Source: Aphis gossypii
Lineage: Eukaryota > Arthropoda > Insecta > Hemiptera > Aphididae
DNA: 64,000 bases
Assembly: GCF_020184175.1 (NCBI RefSeq)
Contig: NC_065531.1
Coordinates: 70,216,604 to 70,280,603, forward strand
Reading direction: 5' to 3'
Made by a program: the position numbers and the translations under genes. Below the pieces are notes generated by a model. It did not search any database, was not told the origin of the DNA, and worked only from the letters and a program-made list of their open reading frames with translations. This document shows positions 25,331-38,639 of the stretch, one piece after another. Every line of letters starts with the position of its first letter. Position 1 is the first letter of the stretch.

Positions 25331-26890
25331 GCATTCACGGCAAGGATAAACATAATATTATACGACGATATATTATAACGACACGCACATTCGACCACTG
25401 CACCGAAATCCAAACCTATATTATAGGTACCTTATATTATACGGTTTATTATTTTAAATCGCAGTACATTATAATGTCGACACACGTACCTATATAATTT
25501 TATGTTTATAAATAATAAAAAATTCCATTTGTTTAATATTAATCAGTGTCCAGTAGGTATACAGCAATCTACAATGTATACACTGTCATCATCATTAGAT
25601 TAGCCACATACCAGTATATTGTCTATATTTTTACGGATAATATACAAATTTAATCATTGAGCAACATTTAATTTTCAACATAACAGTTGCCTCTTACCTA
25701 TATACGCACGTTTTTCGTTTTTGGAATTTTGATAAAATCTGCAAAAAAAAAATTTAAATATTATAGGTATATAAAACTCTTAAAAATGTAATGGATGATT
25801 TTGATACATTATCTTATAATATCTTAAAATATATTTTTTTAAATGTTTTATATCTATGACTTCAAAACTATCAAAAATTGAAACGGAAATATTTAAGAAA
25901 CAATACTTTACATACCTACCTATGTAAATTAGTTTTGGAACTAATGAGATATATAGAAAAATATTTGAGAATTATAAAAAAAAATTTTCTTTAAACTTTA
26001 ATTTTAAATAATTATAAACTTACTATAAATTATTGGAAATAAGGGAGCCAGAAAAAAATTGGGTAAAAAATAATGAGACTGATTTTTTAGGCGTTTGTAT
26101 TGTTGCAGAGAATAGTTGTAATTTGCATATTATATTAAAATAGGTACATTATTTCCTTGGAGATGCCATTGATAACGATTAGAAAGAGTTAGTGTTACAA
26201 AAATAATAAAACCATGTGAAACTCCTTTATCTTCATAAAATGTGTCAGATTGATGTTTGAACTTGAAAAATGCGTTGACCCCGGAAGTTTGTGATCACTG
26301 ATAAATATTTTGCATATTTTCTTTAGAAATTACTTTAATAAATTAATCTATTATTCTGGGTTCCTGCATAATATGCCATGTCGTATACTCATATACTTCT
26401 GTAATGTTAAATCTTGTCATTCTTAATTTCTTAAGATTTGATTATTATACAGAAGTATATAAATTAAATTTTTAAAGTTAACAAGTTAATAGTTCTTTTA
26501 TTGTTCCTTCAGAAACAAATTTATATGGGAGTGAAGTGATTAAGTGTCCAAGAAACTATGTTAGACGTCAATAGATTATTTTCTCAAAACATTTACATAC
26601 TTATTGAAGAGTATTAAGGAGACAAATAGGTCAGCAACTTTCAGCTTGGAATTCGTTTCGGTTAGGCTTGGTAATGGAAACAGCTTGGCCCATGTCCAGG
26701 TACTATAGGAAATATGTTGGTTTTCCCAATAGTGTTGAATATGGCTAAAAGGTAGTTTTAGATGTTTTTTTGGGAGGTTTTAATGAAATAATAAGGAATC
26801 CGGTCAGGTCCAGGGCTTTTACTTTTACTGTAATTTTGGAAATTATGGGTATTATAAAAAGATACATCTAAAATTGTTAGCTGTTATTTG
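25331..26890. other. AT-rich non-coding sequence with one 70-nt hairpin
   Basis: No gene recognised. At 26391-26460 the sequence folds into a hairpin whose terminal 13 bp (ATATACTTCTGTA with TACAGAAGTATAT) pair perfectly, and an inner AAATCTT/AAGATTT also pairs. Confidence 0.35.
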
Positions 26891-26894
26891 TTAA

Positions 26895-27351
26895 GGAGGA
26901 CGCAACACCCATATGTGTTGTCTCCGTCTTACAAGTACATAGTAACATAACAAATTTACGCTCAGCAGAATCACGTTTAGCTCCGTTAGTTTAAAAATTA
27001 GAGTGAATCGACCTATCATGAAATTTGAATACTTGTTGGTAAGAACATTATCTGTGTGTGTATGTTGGTTTTTTAAGATTATTCAGTTTTTAAGTGTGAG
27101 TTATGAGCATTTTTAATTTAGAGTATATTATATACTCATAACTTGCTAAAAAACTTAACTATCGTAAAAAAACAACATAAGAACACAGATAATGTTCTTA
27201 CCATCAAGTTTCGTAATAGGTCGATCCACTCTAATTTTTAAACTAACGGAGCCAAACGTGATCTGTTGAGCGTAAATGTGTTATGTTACAACGCGTTTGC
27301 TAGACAGAGACAACACGCCAAGTCGCCAACACATGTGAGTGTTGCATCCTC
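26895..27351. mobile_element. 457-bp fold-back MITE with TTAA target duplication
   Basis: Two arms of about 200 bp run as inverted repeats. The left starts GGAGGACGCAACACCCATAT. The right ends with the reverse complement of GAGGATGCAACACTCACAT, with a small inserted stretch near 27320. TTAA lies outside both ends (26891-26894 and 27352-27355), as for piggyBac-type integration. No ORF is present. A degenerate relative is at 1781-2055. The large arms mean a transcript would form long double-stranded RNA. Confidence 0.75.
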
Positions 27352-27355
27352 TTAA

Positions 27356-29100
27356 TATAAAATATTATAGGTACCTACCTACATCAAAATGATACTAATT
27401 GCAGAGTGCATTCCATAAATTTAATAGATTTCCAAGCAAACATTTCTGTATATTTTTAGTTTTATTAAATTCCATGTATTTTTGTACTTACAACAATTGT
27501 AAGTTTTAAAAAACCATACGAAATCACATCATAAGATTTTAGTAAATTATATATATTTGGTATATATATCTTCATAAACCAAAGTATAAAAATGTAATTT
27601 AAAATAATTTACCAGTTTTTAATTATTTATTTAACATTTTAAAATAATTTAGGGTTTATATTTATTGAATTGTGCAATTTTCGAAAAAATTACAACAAAA
27701 AAAAAAAAACAAAAAACAATAAACAATGATACTTGTTATTATGAAAACGTAATTATTTTAACTTATTTACAAGAAAACGATAAACAACGGTTTAAATATA
27801 AAATCGTTAATCCAAATTAATTGTAATTATCTTCCAAGAATAATTCAATTATTGTTGATATTTATTTAAAATTTAAAAAATAGATAACATGGAAAATCAA
27901 CGACTATAGATTGTGTTAATATTTTATAGTACTGATTAAATAAATAGGCATAAAAAGTTTACATAATTATACATATGAATGGACGCTCTATTTATCTGAT
28001 TTTGGAGTAGGCCATTATAGTCTAGACTATAGACTGAAGCAACCTATGCTGATTATCTATATACAATATATATAATATATATATATATACAGATACAATA
28101 TGTACAATGTTCATAGTGTTCATACTATATATACATAGAGTACTAAATAGGTGTAAAGGTTTAATGGCAAGAAAATATGAAGTGTGCTTTTTACATTTTT
28201 ACTAGGTATTTTTTACGTTTATAATACTAGGGAATAGGCCATAGGGCACTTGATTTTTATAAGACTATATGAGCGTATAGTATACAGAATTATAGAATAT
28301 ACTTACAAAAATATATTATATGTTTACTATTTTATTTCTTCTTAAAAAATATATGGGTATAGTGAATCCTAGTCTTAAGTAGTCTGCATGGTCGTATTGT
28401 ACATTATTCATAATAATAATGAGTAATTAGTAATGACTAATGAATGATGATTTATATTTGTTTAACTGTCTAAACCATTAAAAAAATCAAAATTCGATCA
28501 ATATTTTGTAAAAAGAAAAAAATGACAAAATGTAAACAAAAAGTATATAATATTATAATTTATTAGGTAAAAAAAAATTTCTATACACACATAAAAATCT
28601 AATTATTAATTATTGTAAACATACAGCATAGACTCACAAATAAAAGAACTCAGCAGTTAGTCATAATTATTATCTAAAAACCAGTGTTTGGAAAGAATGA
28701 GTTCTTATTTCTTAACGAATAACGATTCCTTTTTAAAGAACATCACATTAAACTAATTCTTTTATTACAAAAAAAAGAACGAAGAACGAACCTATGAAAT
28801 CCTTTTTTTAATAAGTGATCATTATTTATTTTAAACATTATTATTTAATATTTACTACAGATTCTAGGTTTGTTCTGTTTTTATAGTCGTGATATTAATT
28901 TTATAGAAATAATTGTTATTGTTGTGTCGATAGAAATAGCATGAATACATACAATACATACACATACATAATACATTGAACAGTAAAATTATTTATGAAG
29001 CCGGTTCAACTGAGAATTAAGAAGTAGATACCTATACTACCATACTACCCTGTTGCTTAAATTTATACAATTGACGTATTATTATACAATATTATTTTAT
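27356..29100. other. AT-rich non-coding sequence
   Basis: No gene recognised. Poly-A and TA microsatellites occur near 27700 and 28070. Confidence 0.3.
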
Positions 29101-29103
29101 ACC

Positions 29104-29290
29104 AGGGGCATACGCAGAATTCGTTTATTGGGGGGGGGGTTATATACCATTTATATATATGTATAAAATGTTATTTATGTAATATTTCATAAAAGAAATC
29201 ATTATAAATGTTTCACTTATGGGGGGTTAAACATTTTTTCTATAAATATTGATAAAAAAATATTAGTTGGGTCAAAAAGCTTAAAAAAAT
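29104..29290. mobile_element. left end of a hAT-like element
   Basis: Begins CAGGGGCATACGCAGAATTC, followed by an 11-bp G run, then AT-rich sequence with a second GGGGGG. I know this terminus type from insect hAT-like elements. No matching right end was found nearby, so it is probably truncated. Confidence 0.4.
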
Positions 29291-30890
29291 TGAATACAAG
29301 ATATATATATATGTTAACATTATAATATCTATCTAAAAATATTAAGGATATATATGCACGATTTTTATTTAGAATCATTTGAAGTTAAAATATTGAGAAC
29401 ATTTAGTATTTAAAACAAAGAATAATGATTTTAGTCAGGTAATATGTCGTTGTAATTTAATAGTATTTTCAGTAGGCACTTGAAATTTTTTACGTGTATT
29501 TTTGTGTTTTATACACACAATAGCATTTTCAAGTGCAAGGTTTTTGACTAAAAATTATTAAATCTACTATCGTGTTACTAATAGTGAAATAAATTACTTT
29601 AATAGGTAGTCATATAAATATATCATAACTCACAATAAGATATAATTAGTAATATAGACTATCAGACAGTCTTCACTCAGAATCATTTATCGTACCGTAA
29701 TGATTTATCAATTTATCATCGTTTAGGTAATTCAAATTTATTATAAATACTTTAGTGAATTACTCCTTATGAGTTATGACAAGGTTTACTTGACACTTAA
29801 TGTATAGAAAAACGGTTACCTATTTTGGCCCCTTTTTTGTTATTATTTTCTAAGTACCTATATATTAATATATGTTTGTACCTACTAACTACTTAATCGT
29901 TTTGTTACTATTTGTCTTGATATGGTTTTTTAGATTCTGAACGAAGTGAAGAATGTATTTTTTATTGAATTCTAATCAATTTATGTTTGTTTCCTTTTTA
30001 TTGAAAGTATTATTTTTTATAGTTTCAGTGGCACTGATGCTAACAATTACTAATTTGCATCTATATTATTGTTATTGAGAAATTTATAGTAATATGATAT
30101 ACTGCTGTGATCCATACTGGATGATTTTTATTCGGTATTTATGTTATTTATATTCTATTGCACAGAGTATTAGATTATTTTTGTGAATAATTTTTGTTTT
30201 AACATCTTAGATAACTGTTTTAATAAATACCAAGTGTTTTTCTAAAGTTATACATTTACAATAAATACAAATAACCATGAATAAACAATTACTAAGTCAA
30301 TATAGGGGATAACTCAGTAATAAAAATTGATTGGTAAGGAATGTTAGAATTATATTTGTTGTATGTTTAAGTGTCGAGTATCCGCATATGACTAATGATT
30401 GTTGTATTGTAAATTGTAATATTCCCGACCTTGGTGAGTTCTAAATTTTTATTGTTAAGTCTATTGTTGAATCCGTTGATCTCTATAATGGTTTTGAGAA
30501 TGTTGGCCGGTATAATCTATATCATATTTTGCCCGTGTGGTTTGGTTTTATATGAAAAATGTTCATAATTTGATCAATATGACAGGCTGTTTTTTTTGTG
30601 ATTGTTAGCAAACCGTTTTGAGTTAATAGTGCTTATAAATACCTATGTGTTTTGTGTATACTTCTCTTATAATGGGAAGTGATGCAGTACAAGTTTCTTT
30701 TATATGAATAATATTTTTTGGGGATTTTGTTGTTTTTGTTACATTGTGTCACTTTACTGGAATTCAAAATTAATTTTGTATTTTAATATTTATTGACATT
30801 ATATAACACGGTGAATGCTCTTTATTGCCTTCCACGTGGACAATACCCGTGACATTTGTGTCATTGTATTATATATGCCCATTTGGCATG
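29291..30890. other. AT-rich non-coding sequence
   Basis: Contains a TTTTAGATTCTGAACGAAG word at about 29930 shared with 44225 and likely part of a dispersed repeat. Otherwise nothing recognised. Confidence 0.3.
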
Positions 30891-30894
30891 TATA

Positions 30895-31075
30895 GAGTGA
30901 TTCACTAATCACTAAGCATGCTCACCCCAATTTTTTTTTAACAATGTATTTAATTAAATTATGATTTTTGAATTTATGGATATACTTAAAGACCATAATA
31001 TTTTCAAATTCTTGAAATTGTTTGTATTACTTAAGGTGTGTTCTGTGACAATGCAAACTTGTTTTTTTAAATATT
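30895..31075. repeat. dispersed repeat, copy 3
   Basis: Contains TAGAGTGATTCACTAATC, CACTAAGCATGCTCACCCC and the downstream CTTGAAATTGTTTGTATTAC words. These align in order with 21720-21900 and partly with 1605-1670. Confidence 0.5.
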
Positions 31076-31079
31076 TTGA

Positions 31080-33012
31080 TATACCTACCTAATTAATTCA
31101 AAAACCAAACTAGTCGTTTTTCAGTAATTTAAATATTTTTAATGAAAATTATAATAGTCCTAAAAAAATGGTTTCACAAAAACATAAAGATATGTAATGT
31201 TGAATCTAGTATTGTTATAATATTTCGGCTTTTTAATAAAAATTATAGAAATATTAGTAAAAATATCTTTTAAGCCCATTATCACGAACCTTTTACTTAT
31301 CACACAAAGTTAAATAACTCAAAAATAAAATTAAAATATGATATAAGAAAAAATAGTAGCGGCATTTAATATCGGTTAATTCTGTCAATTTTTAATAAAT
31401 ATAAGTTATACCTATGCATTTATATTTTAATATACTTTATAAAGATGTGTTTAGTGAGTTACACATTTGTTAACATTTTTTCATTGTCATTTGAAACATA
31501 AAAAATATACCTACTTATTACTCAGAGTTTATTATACGACTGCTGTATATTATATTAACCACCAAATGTATAATATTCTATACCTGTCACTGACTACACT
31601 ATTGGAATATATTATGATTACAAGTTGCAACTATTTGTGTAACGTTATTTGTTACAATATTTATTATATATACCTATTGGTTATCATATATCTTTTTTAG
31701 GATTTATTAAAACACCTTTTAAACAAACGAAACATAGAAAATAAAACGTAACATAATGTAAAAATGTTTGTGGCTGTACATTATCTGATTTTGAAAACCG
31801 ATGGACAAATTAGTTTGCTTTCTGTCATCAAAATTTGGAAAGTGTATAATGTGTATACTATACCTATATCTATTATAGCATACAGATAATCACGCATTCC
31901 GTGTCGACGAACTATCAATGGGTGTTACGGTTTAATGGTTATGCACTTATGCGGGAATTTCGTAACTCGACAATATACCATTATTTAGGTTTAATTTACA
32001 AATTAAATTTTCGATTACCTGCTGTGGTGAAAAGTGTACTTAATAAACAGTGGTGTTGCCAGGAATTTTAGGTTAGGACAAGGACTTCTCATTGATATAT
32101 GTCAAAATGTCAGATAGCCGATAAGTAGGTTATACTATAACTGTTATAGTATTATTATACCAAATAAAAAAGGGTTGTTTAAGAAAAAATTAAAAATAAT
32201 AAGTTTCCCTATCTTTAAGTATGTAATTATGTAGTTAAAAAAAACTTCAAAACGATTAATGATAGTAAAAATAAAATTATAATGTAGTTGTATAAATGTA
32301 TAATATATACAAAAATATAAGATATAATTTTAATACTTACCTACTTAAAAATAAAAATAGCTAAGATACAATATGCGATATGTTTAGTTATAACTGTTAT
32401 AAGTTACAACTAATAATTGCACATAGCATATTTGCACTAATCTAAATCAATTTCTCTATTTACTGTGAAACGAATTTTAAAACAAGTTCCAACGAATTAA
32501 GATCCAAGATTTTATTTAGTACTAATAGATAACTAGTAGATACCTACTTATGTTATGAATTTATTTATACTTGATAGGTTAATTGCGATATAGCGAATTA
32601 TTAATAGTTGTGCCAATTTATTGCTATAATATGACTAATATGAGATGATGTTTAAATATTTCGTTAGCCATGATTTTCTTAATTTACTAACGGAATTGGA
32701 TGATTTGGAATGTTTATATATTATAATTAAAATTTATATACCTAAGTAATCATACGTGAGATACCAAATCGTGGTTGTACATTTCAAAAAATGTTTTATC
32801 TATAATATACCTATTAAAATAATATTTTTGTTAATCAAATGTTAATTTTATTTTTTTTTAAACTGTTATAAAATAAAATATCAAAACAATTGTGCGATAC
32901 TGATATAAATATACAGTATATAACCAATATGTTTAGATAACTAAATGGCAAGAATTTGATTTATACTCTATATACTCAGATGATGCTATACAGATATTTT
33001 TTAGAAATGTAG
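31080..33012. other. AT-rich non-coding sequence with one transposon end
   Basis: At 32050 the sequence CAGTGGTGTTGCCAGGAATT looks like the terminus of a hAT-like element; no partner end was found. A 77-codon Tyr/Ile-rich ORF at 31467-31700 is not convincing. Confidence 0.3.
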
Positions 33013-33282
33013 GTTAGGTATTTGTCGGCGAACAAGCGACACCGCCCATCATCACGTCTGCTAAACAACTACATACATACCATTATTGTATGTCTGCTGC
33101 AGGCAATCTGTCATTTGCAGCTTTGTAGTGAATCTGCGCTCCTATTCAATACACACAATTTTCAAGTCGGCAGTTGGTCGTCGAGAGAAACGCGTCATTT
33201 TGCCAATGCTCAGGTGCTTGTAAAACGGAAACGTCGGAAACAAGTGAAACAACACAGTAATCATCACGTCCACTCAACTTGA
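33013..33282 (+). CDS. orphan terminal-exon candidate, unknown protein
   Basis: An open frame of about 90 codons, unusually long and much richer in G+C than its surroundings, ending TGA at 33280-33282. There is no ATG near its 5' end. Instead AG dinucleotides (33011-33012, or 33016-33017) could serve as splice acceptors, so it would be the last exon of a longer gene. An AATAAA lies about 80 nt past the stop, near 33362, as expected for a terminal exon. The C-terminal translation is strongly basic (VKRKRRKQVKQ, then His-rich). I recognise no domain. If real, the 5' exons lie upstream on the plus strand; the island at 24.4-25.3 kb is a candidate promoter. It could also be a pseudogene or chance. 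Confidence 0.3.
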   Translation, partial: VRYLSANKRHRPSSRLLNNYIHTIIVCLLQAICHLQLCSESALLFNTHNFQVGSWSSRETRHFANAQVLVKRKRRKQVKQHSNHHVHST

Positions 33283-33299
33283 ATAGACTATATTATTGA

Positions 33300-35755
33300 G
33301 TGTCTATACTACCTATATAAATTAAATTTAAAATAATTGAGTTAATATTTATCAATGTATATAATAAAGTATAAAAAATGGTGCAGCGTTGAGCTTATTT
33401 TATTAAAGTTTAGTTTTAAAAAAACATGGTTATTTAATAGGTCTAATTGTGACTTTTGGGAAGGAACAAATGTCCTTTTTCTAATACAATAGGTACACAT
33501 CATGCATCGTCCGCATTGAATACTGATAAATTATAACATTAGGTGTTAGGTACAATGTATATTACTTAGATTTGTTGGCGCTAATCATTTACAAATGTTG
33601 AAACGGAGCATTCTCACGCATCACGCTATTTTTATTTATTTATTTTTTATATAGCATATGTGCTAAACCGATAACATATATATTATAACACCGTACTACT
33701 GCAATTTTATTTATTTAATGATGAACGGCGATAGGCCACTTTTAGAAAGCCTAATGAAATAGGAGTATCTAATGAAAAGTGGTTTATCGAGCCAATTCAT
33801 TACAACAATAATGAATAAATCGTCAGTAGAGCAAGGCTATGAAGGAATATGCTACATTGTCGCATAAACGCTTTAGTTTTAGGTAAATAGAATCTTATAA
33901 TATATAACCAACTGGTTTGACAGTATGTTTATAAATGGTATTTACTTTATACAGATATAACATGTTTTAAGGCATTAAAAAGGTGTTAAATTGAGTTTCA
34001 TACTGTCGTAGTGTCGTCTACGAATAATAAATTAGAAATTTAACAATATCCCACCAAAAATGATATGAGAAAATGCTGTAAATTTTGCAAATGAAAAATA
34101 AAAAATAATTTTTTTGTGTTCCCTTGATTTTATTAAATATAATCATTACTATTTATAACAATTTATTTTATAAATTATTATGATACCTATTATACAATAT
34201 TGGTTTAAAATAAAAAATATAGGTATAGTCAAGTTTTCACTACACTGTGTGTCCGTGCATGACGGCCATTGGGTAGTTAAATCTGTATACCTATTTTCTA
34301 GCTGTTCCTTACTTTAGTTAACTTCTTATAACACCCACAAAAACCATAGATATATTATAATCTTTTAAGTTTAAACTCTATATGATAAAAACACGGACTA
34401 TATGAAAATATAGCTTATTATAACTTATAAGTGTCATATATATTGTCTCTGGTGATTGATATGAATACAGGTATACTTGTATACAATTATACTTTGTGTT
34501 TATTTCTTAGATCATAGGTATACAATGTATACTATGTGTACTAATGTATGTATACTATACATATATGGTCATATATCTTGTATAGGTGTATAGGTGTATA
34601 ATTCCTTATCGGTAGGAGACATAAATACCAAAATTATATAAAATAAAAATAACAGTATTATACAAGAGTGTCAAAATCCTATAGATACCTGTGTGTCACG
34701 GCTAATAGAAATATCCCTTCACCATGCCAGTATGGCTGTATACTTAATTCCAGATGGCAATTAAATAAAAATTAAATTTAGAACTCTATATCAAAACATA
34801 TTCATTTATGTACTCTCCTTCTAACAGTTCTAACACAAAATTAAGGATATCTCACTAAGACGTAATTGTACAATAGAAAAAATATCAAGCTTCAGGATGA
34901 TGATATAATAAATCGATTACAATATGTGAAAAAAAGTTGAATTTAAAAAATAGACTAATTTATTAAAACTATAATAATAACTATAAGACATAAGTACCTA
35001 TCTACAATATTTATAATCATTTATTTTTATGTGTATTGTATTTTATTGATTATTGACAATTTTAAATATGTTACAATGCTTATGTATAAAATATTTAAGT
35101 TGGTGCAAACTATACCTATTTATTTTTTATGTCTTTTGCGCTTGTGTCATATGTTGGGTATAAGTGTACAACAGCAGATACCCATAAAATATTAGTTTGG
35201 CGTTTATGTTCTACATATTTTGGTGCAAATTATTAGTAATTTTTGCAAAATGAAAAATCGTTTGATTTTTTAACGTATATACGTCTTATAATATTCATGC
35301 CGTATATGATAAATAGATAATACTTGAGATTTTTTTTTTAATTTTTTATACACCTTGATAATACGTGATAATAGTGATTGGCGATAGTCATAATATTATG
35401 TAATGGATAGTTCAATAGTTCGATATAACGATAGAGTCATGAAATATAATATGTAAATGCGTATTGCAGGTTTGGAGACAACATAAAAAACTTTAATCTT
35501 TACGATTGACTTCTATATTGCGCATGTCTGCACTTCTCAAAAAAATATGGTGTATTTATATGATTATATCCAATATTTAATGTAATATTTTTCCCGAGTT
35601 TTTATTTAGTTAATAGTTATTACTTATATTCCTATTTGTGAAAATGACATATATTAACTTTGGTGGTCAAACTTATATCAACAAAATTACACAATGTTAT
35701 TTTCAATAAAAAAAATCAGTTAGTCATTAAAAATATTCAATTTTAATATATAATC
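33300..35755. other. AT-rich non-coding sequence
   Basis: No gene or bounded repeat recognised. Confidence 0.3.
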
Positions 35756-35760
35756 AACTA

Positions 35761-36065
35761 CTATTGACAATAATTACTTACGCATGTCCAATGTGGGGAA
35801 AATGTTCGGCTACATATTTTTAAAAAAATTCAAATATTTAAAAATAAAGTTTTAAAGAATTTATTCAAATGCTCCGTGCTTCATACGTATGTGTAATGAA
35901 AATATACTTATAAAGACTTCCAAATCAATAAAATTGAAGACCACATTAACTCGCCCTATTAAAATTTTTTTATAATTTAATACTCATTTTAACAGGCTCT
36001 ACATTATAACCAATACAACCTTCATGTTCATTCGCCACTCCGACCTTTAAAACGCGGCTACCCAC
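35761..36065 (+). pseudogene. fragment of a jockey-like non-LTR retrotransposon (after the reverse transcriptase)
   Basis: Plus-strand translation with one frameshift at an A run gives ITYACPMWGKCSATYF, then KKIQIFKNKVLKNLFKCS. This is the conserved segment just after the RT domain of jockey-type ORF2 ('Y..P.WG......KL...QNK.LR'). Farther on, FIRHSDLKTRLPTRPHY-like text is consistent with the C-terminal region. Stops and frameshifts make it dead. Confidence 0.6.
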
Positions 36066-36069
36066 ACGA

Positions 36070-38043
36070 CCTCATTATTTAAATTCTATCTATAATACGT
36101 CTAATAATTGTTTGTGTATTTTTATTGTTGGTTCTATAATTTGTATACTTAATATTAGTTAAATATTTAGGTAAATCGCCAGTATTCACACCTGTTACAG
36201 TATATTTATATTTATAATTAGGGTTAGGATTTATATGCAACAGAAAATTTTTTATGTGACTACTGGGCATTGATTTTGTCAGTTATGTCCACGAATCATC
36301 CTATATGATGATATAAATGATGGTGTTTTTATTTTGCATATTTTGGACAGAATTCACATTATTGCATATTTTAAATATAAAAACGAGAAAAATACATGTT
36401 TTATGATATAATATATTAATTAAGTTACGAAACGTTTTTACGTCATGTGATGCCGAAAGGAGTTCTTGTAAATATGAAAATATATTAAAGTCTATAATAG
36501 AAGATCATTCAGGTATGAAAATTTAAAACTCCATATAATTGTTTCTTATTGTAATTGTATTTTCGTAAATAGCGTTAATAGTTGAGAATAATATTTTATT
36601 AATTTTAAAACGTATTATTTGATTTATTTATTTTGATTATATAAATATATTTTTTTGCGTATACTGTATACAAGATGATTTTTTCATCATAAACCAGTTA
36701 ATACACGGTAAGTATTAGGAACTTAAAAATATTTTTTTTTTAACTTTCTTAGTTTTACTGTTTCACCCCTTTATTAGATAAAACTAAAAACACTATCAAC
36801 TTTTGATTTTCAAATAGTAATACCTATTTTGGATAACGAAAATTTATAAACATAGTAAAAAAAATAATTTTAACGTTTACAGTATTTTATTTGAGTAATC
36901 CGTTTGTGACTTATGAACTTTTAGATATTCATTCAATTTACTGCTACTACGTCTGGACAATTTATATTTATTCCTATCCTATAGTGCATGTATATTATTT
37001 TATATATTTTATATAATTATATATATTATATTATATATAATAGAGATTATAGACTTAGTGTTCGGGGATTATAGTGTTCATAGGATAGGAAGGTCCGATT
37101 GGTATGAATAGTATGACCATTATAATTTATAACCATTATAATACTTATTAGTTATTAGTTCCTGTCGGTTATGGTCATTATGGATATTGTTAATCGACAT
37201 AAAATTTTGTTTTGACTTCTGGTTTTTACTTTTGGGTTTGGTAAATTTATACATAGTATGTTGGAGTTAAAAAACACTTTTTTTAATGTTTATTTTATTC
37301 AGCTTAATAGTAGCCGAATCTGGGTCTTACACCCAGCCACCCAGGCATGTAACAAGATTTCATTTTTAAAAAAATTATTTATTTTAATATTTCTATAATA
37401 TTTCTAATGTAAGATTATAAAACATTATTGTATAACGCCATAACATCTATCATAAAAGGTACTAAATTAAGTTATACTTTGACTTAATTATCATAAGGTC
37501 AGCTTAGATATTATATTAAATATAGCAATAGCTACAGTGGCATCATTTCAGTTTTCAATAGAAGGAGCAAAGGTTTTACTCGGCCCAAATAAATAAAAAA
37601 GAAACCACTCACAAGCAAATCTCTACTTACATTTTATAAAATTTCCATTCTTAACTCTTTTATTTTAGAATTTTTATATTCTTACAAATAAATATTATTT
37701 TGAATTATAATAATTTTTTAATTTTATATTGCTTACTTACTGGTTCAAATTTCGTCTTTTTAATGGGCACCTCAGAAATTGCTTTTGATTCTTGATTGAT
37801 TTACACTTTACAGTATATATAGCAGTTATAGCACACTTCTACCCCTTTTGAGCAGGCCCTGCTTCCCTGCATGGTCCTGAATATAAATATATATTATATT
37901 CCAACTATGAATTTATTATTAATTTAAAATGTATCGTTGTAACAACAATATCTTAGTACACATAAGTTATTAGCTAGGTTATATTTTAAATTTTTAAATA
38001 TAAGAGGGTTAGGTAGGTAAATTTTCTGAAAATATTTTGCCAT
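36070..38043. other. AT-rich non-coding sequence
   Basis: GCATATTTT words near 36335-36375 match those near 20050-20580. At 37548 CAGTGGCATCATTTCAG and at 37850 GAGCAGGCCCTGCTTCCCTGC look like transposon ends but do not pair with each other. No gene recognised. Confidence 0.3.
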
Positions 38044-38051
38044 GATTGCAT

Positions 38052-38624
38052 GGGCGGTAGTAAACTCTCCCGATTTTATGGTAAACTATCCCGATTTTTA
38101 AAAATAGTAAACTCTCCCGAATGTAAACTCTCCCGGGTCAAAATTATGTTTACCTGAAGTAAATGTGTAAACTCTCCCGGGTCAACTTTATAGTTACCTG
38201 TAGGAAGTATGTAAGCTCTCCCGAGTTGTTTTAAATGTTATTGCTACACTACGAGTTGGAAATTTTTACGTATATTTTGTATTTGTAACTTATATTATTA
38301 TTATTGAATATTTTTAAAAGAAACTTAAATGTATATTGGATTTTTTGAAATTTTATTTTTTATTGTATTTTGACTATAATATCATGTTCATAGCAGCTAA
38401 AGACATTAATTTATATTGTAATTATTATTATATATGATTGACTATTTTTAAACGCAACTTAAGTATATATTAAATTTATTTTATGATTTTTACTAGACCC
38501 GGGAGAGTTTACATATTTCCGTTAGGTAGTACAGAAATAAATCCGGGAGAGTTTACACGTTTTTGTCAGGTAGTACTGGAGTAGACCTGGGAGAGTGTAC
38601 CATCGGGAGAGTTTACAATCGCCC
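38052..38624. mobile_element. 573-bp hAT/P-like MITE with ten subterminal motif copies
   Basis: Flanked by a perfect 8-bp duplication GATTGCAT (38044-38051 and 38625-38632). The ends are inverted repeats: GGGCGGTAGTAAACTCTCCC at the left, and GGGCGATTGTAAACTCTCCC as the reverse complement of the right end. The core GTAAACTCTCCCGR (one mismatch allowed in some copies) occurs six times in direct orientation in the left 180 bp and four times inverted in the right 130 bp, with a plain AT-rich middle. This matches the subterminal binding-site arrays of hAT transposases. There is no ORF. It sits about 560 bp upstream of the CIAO2B start codon. Confidence 0.8.
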
Positions 38625-38639
38625 GATTGCATTAGTATT

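Noticed and set aside
37548..37880. Possible hAT element between CAGTGGCATCATTTCAG and GAGCAGGCCCTGC
   Set aside because: The two ends are not inverted repeats of each other and no target duplication is visible.
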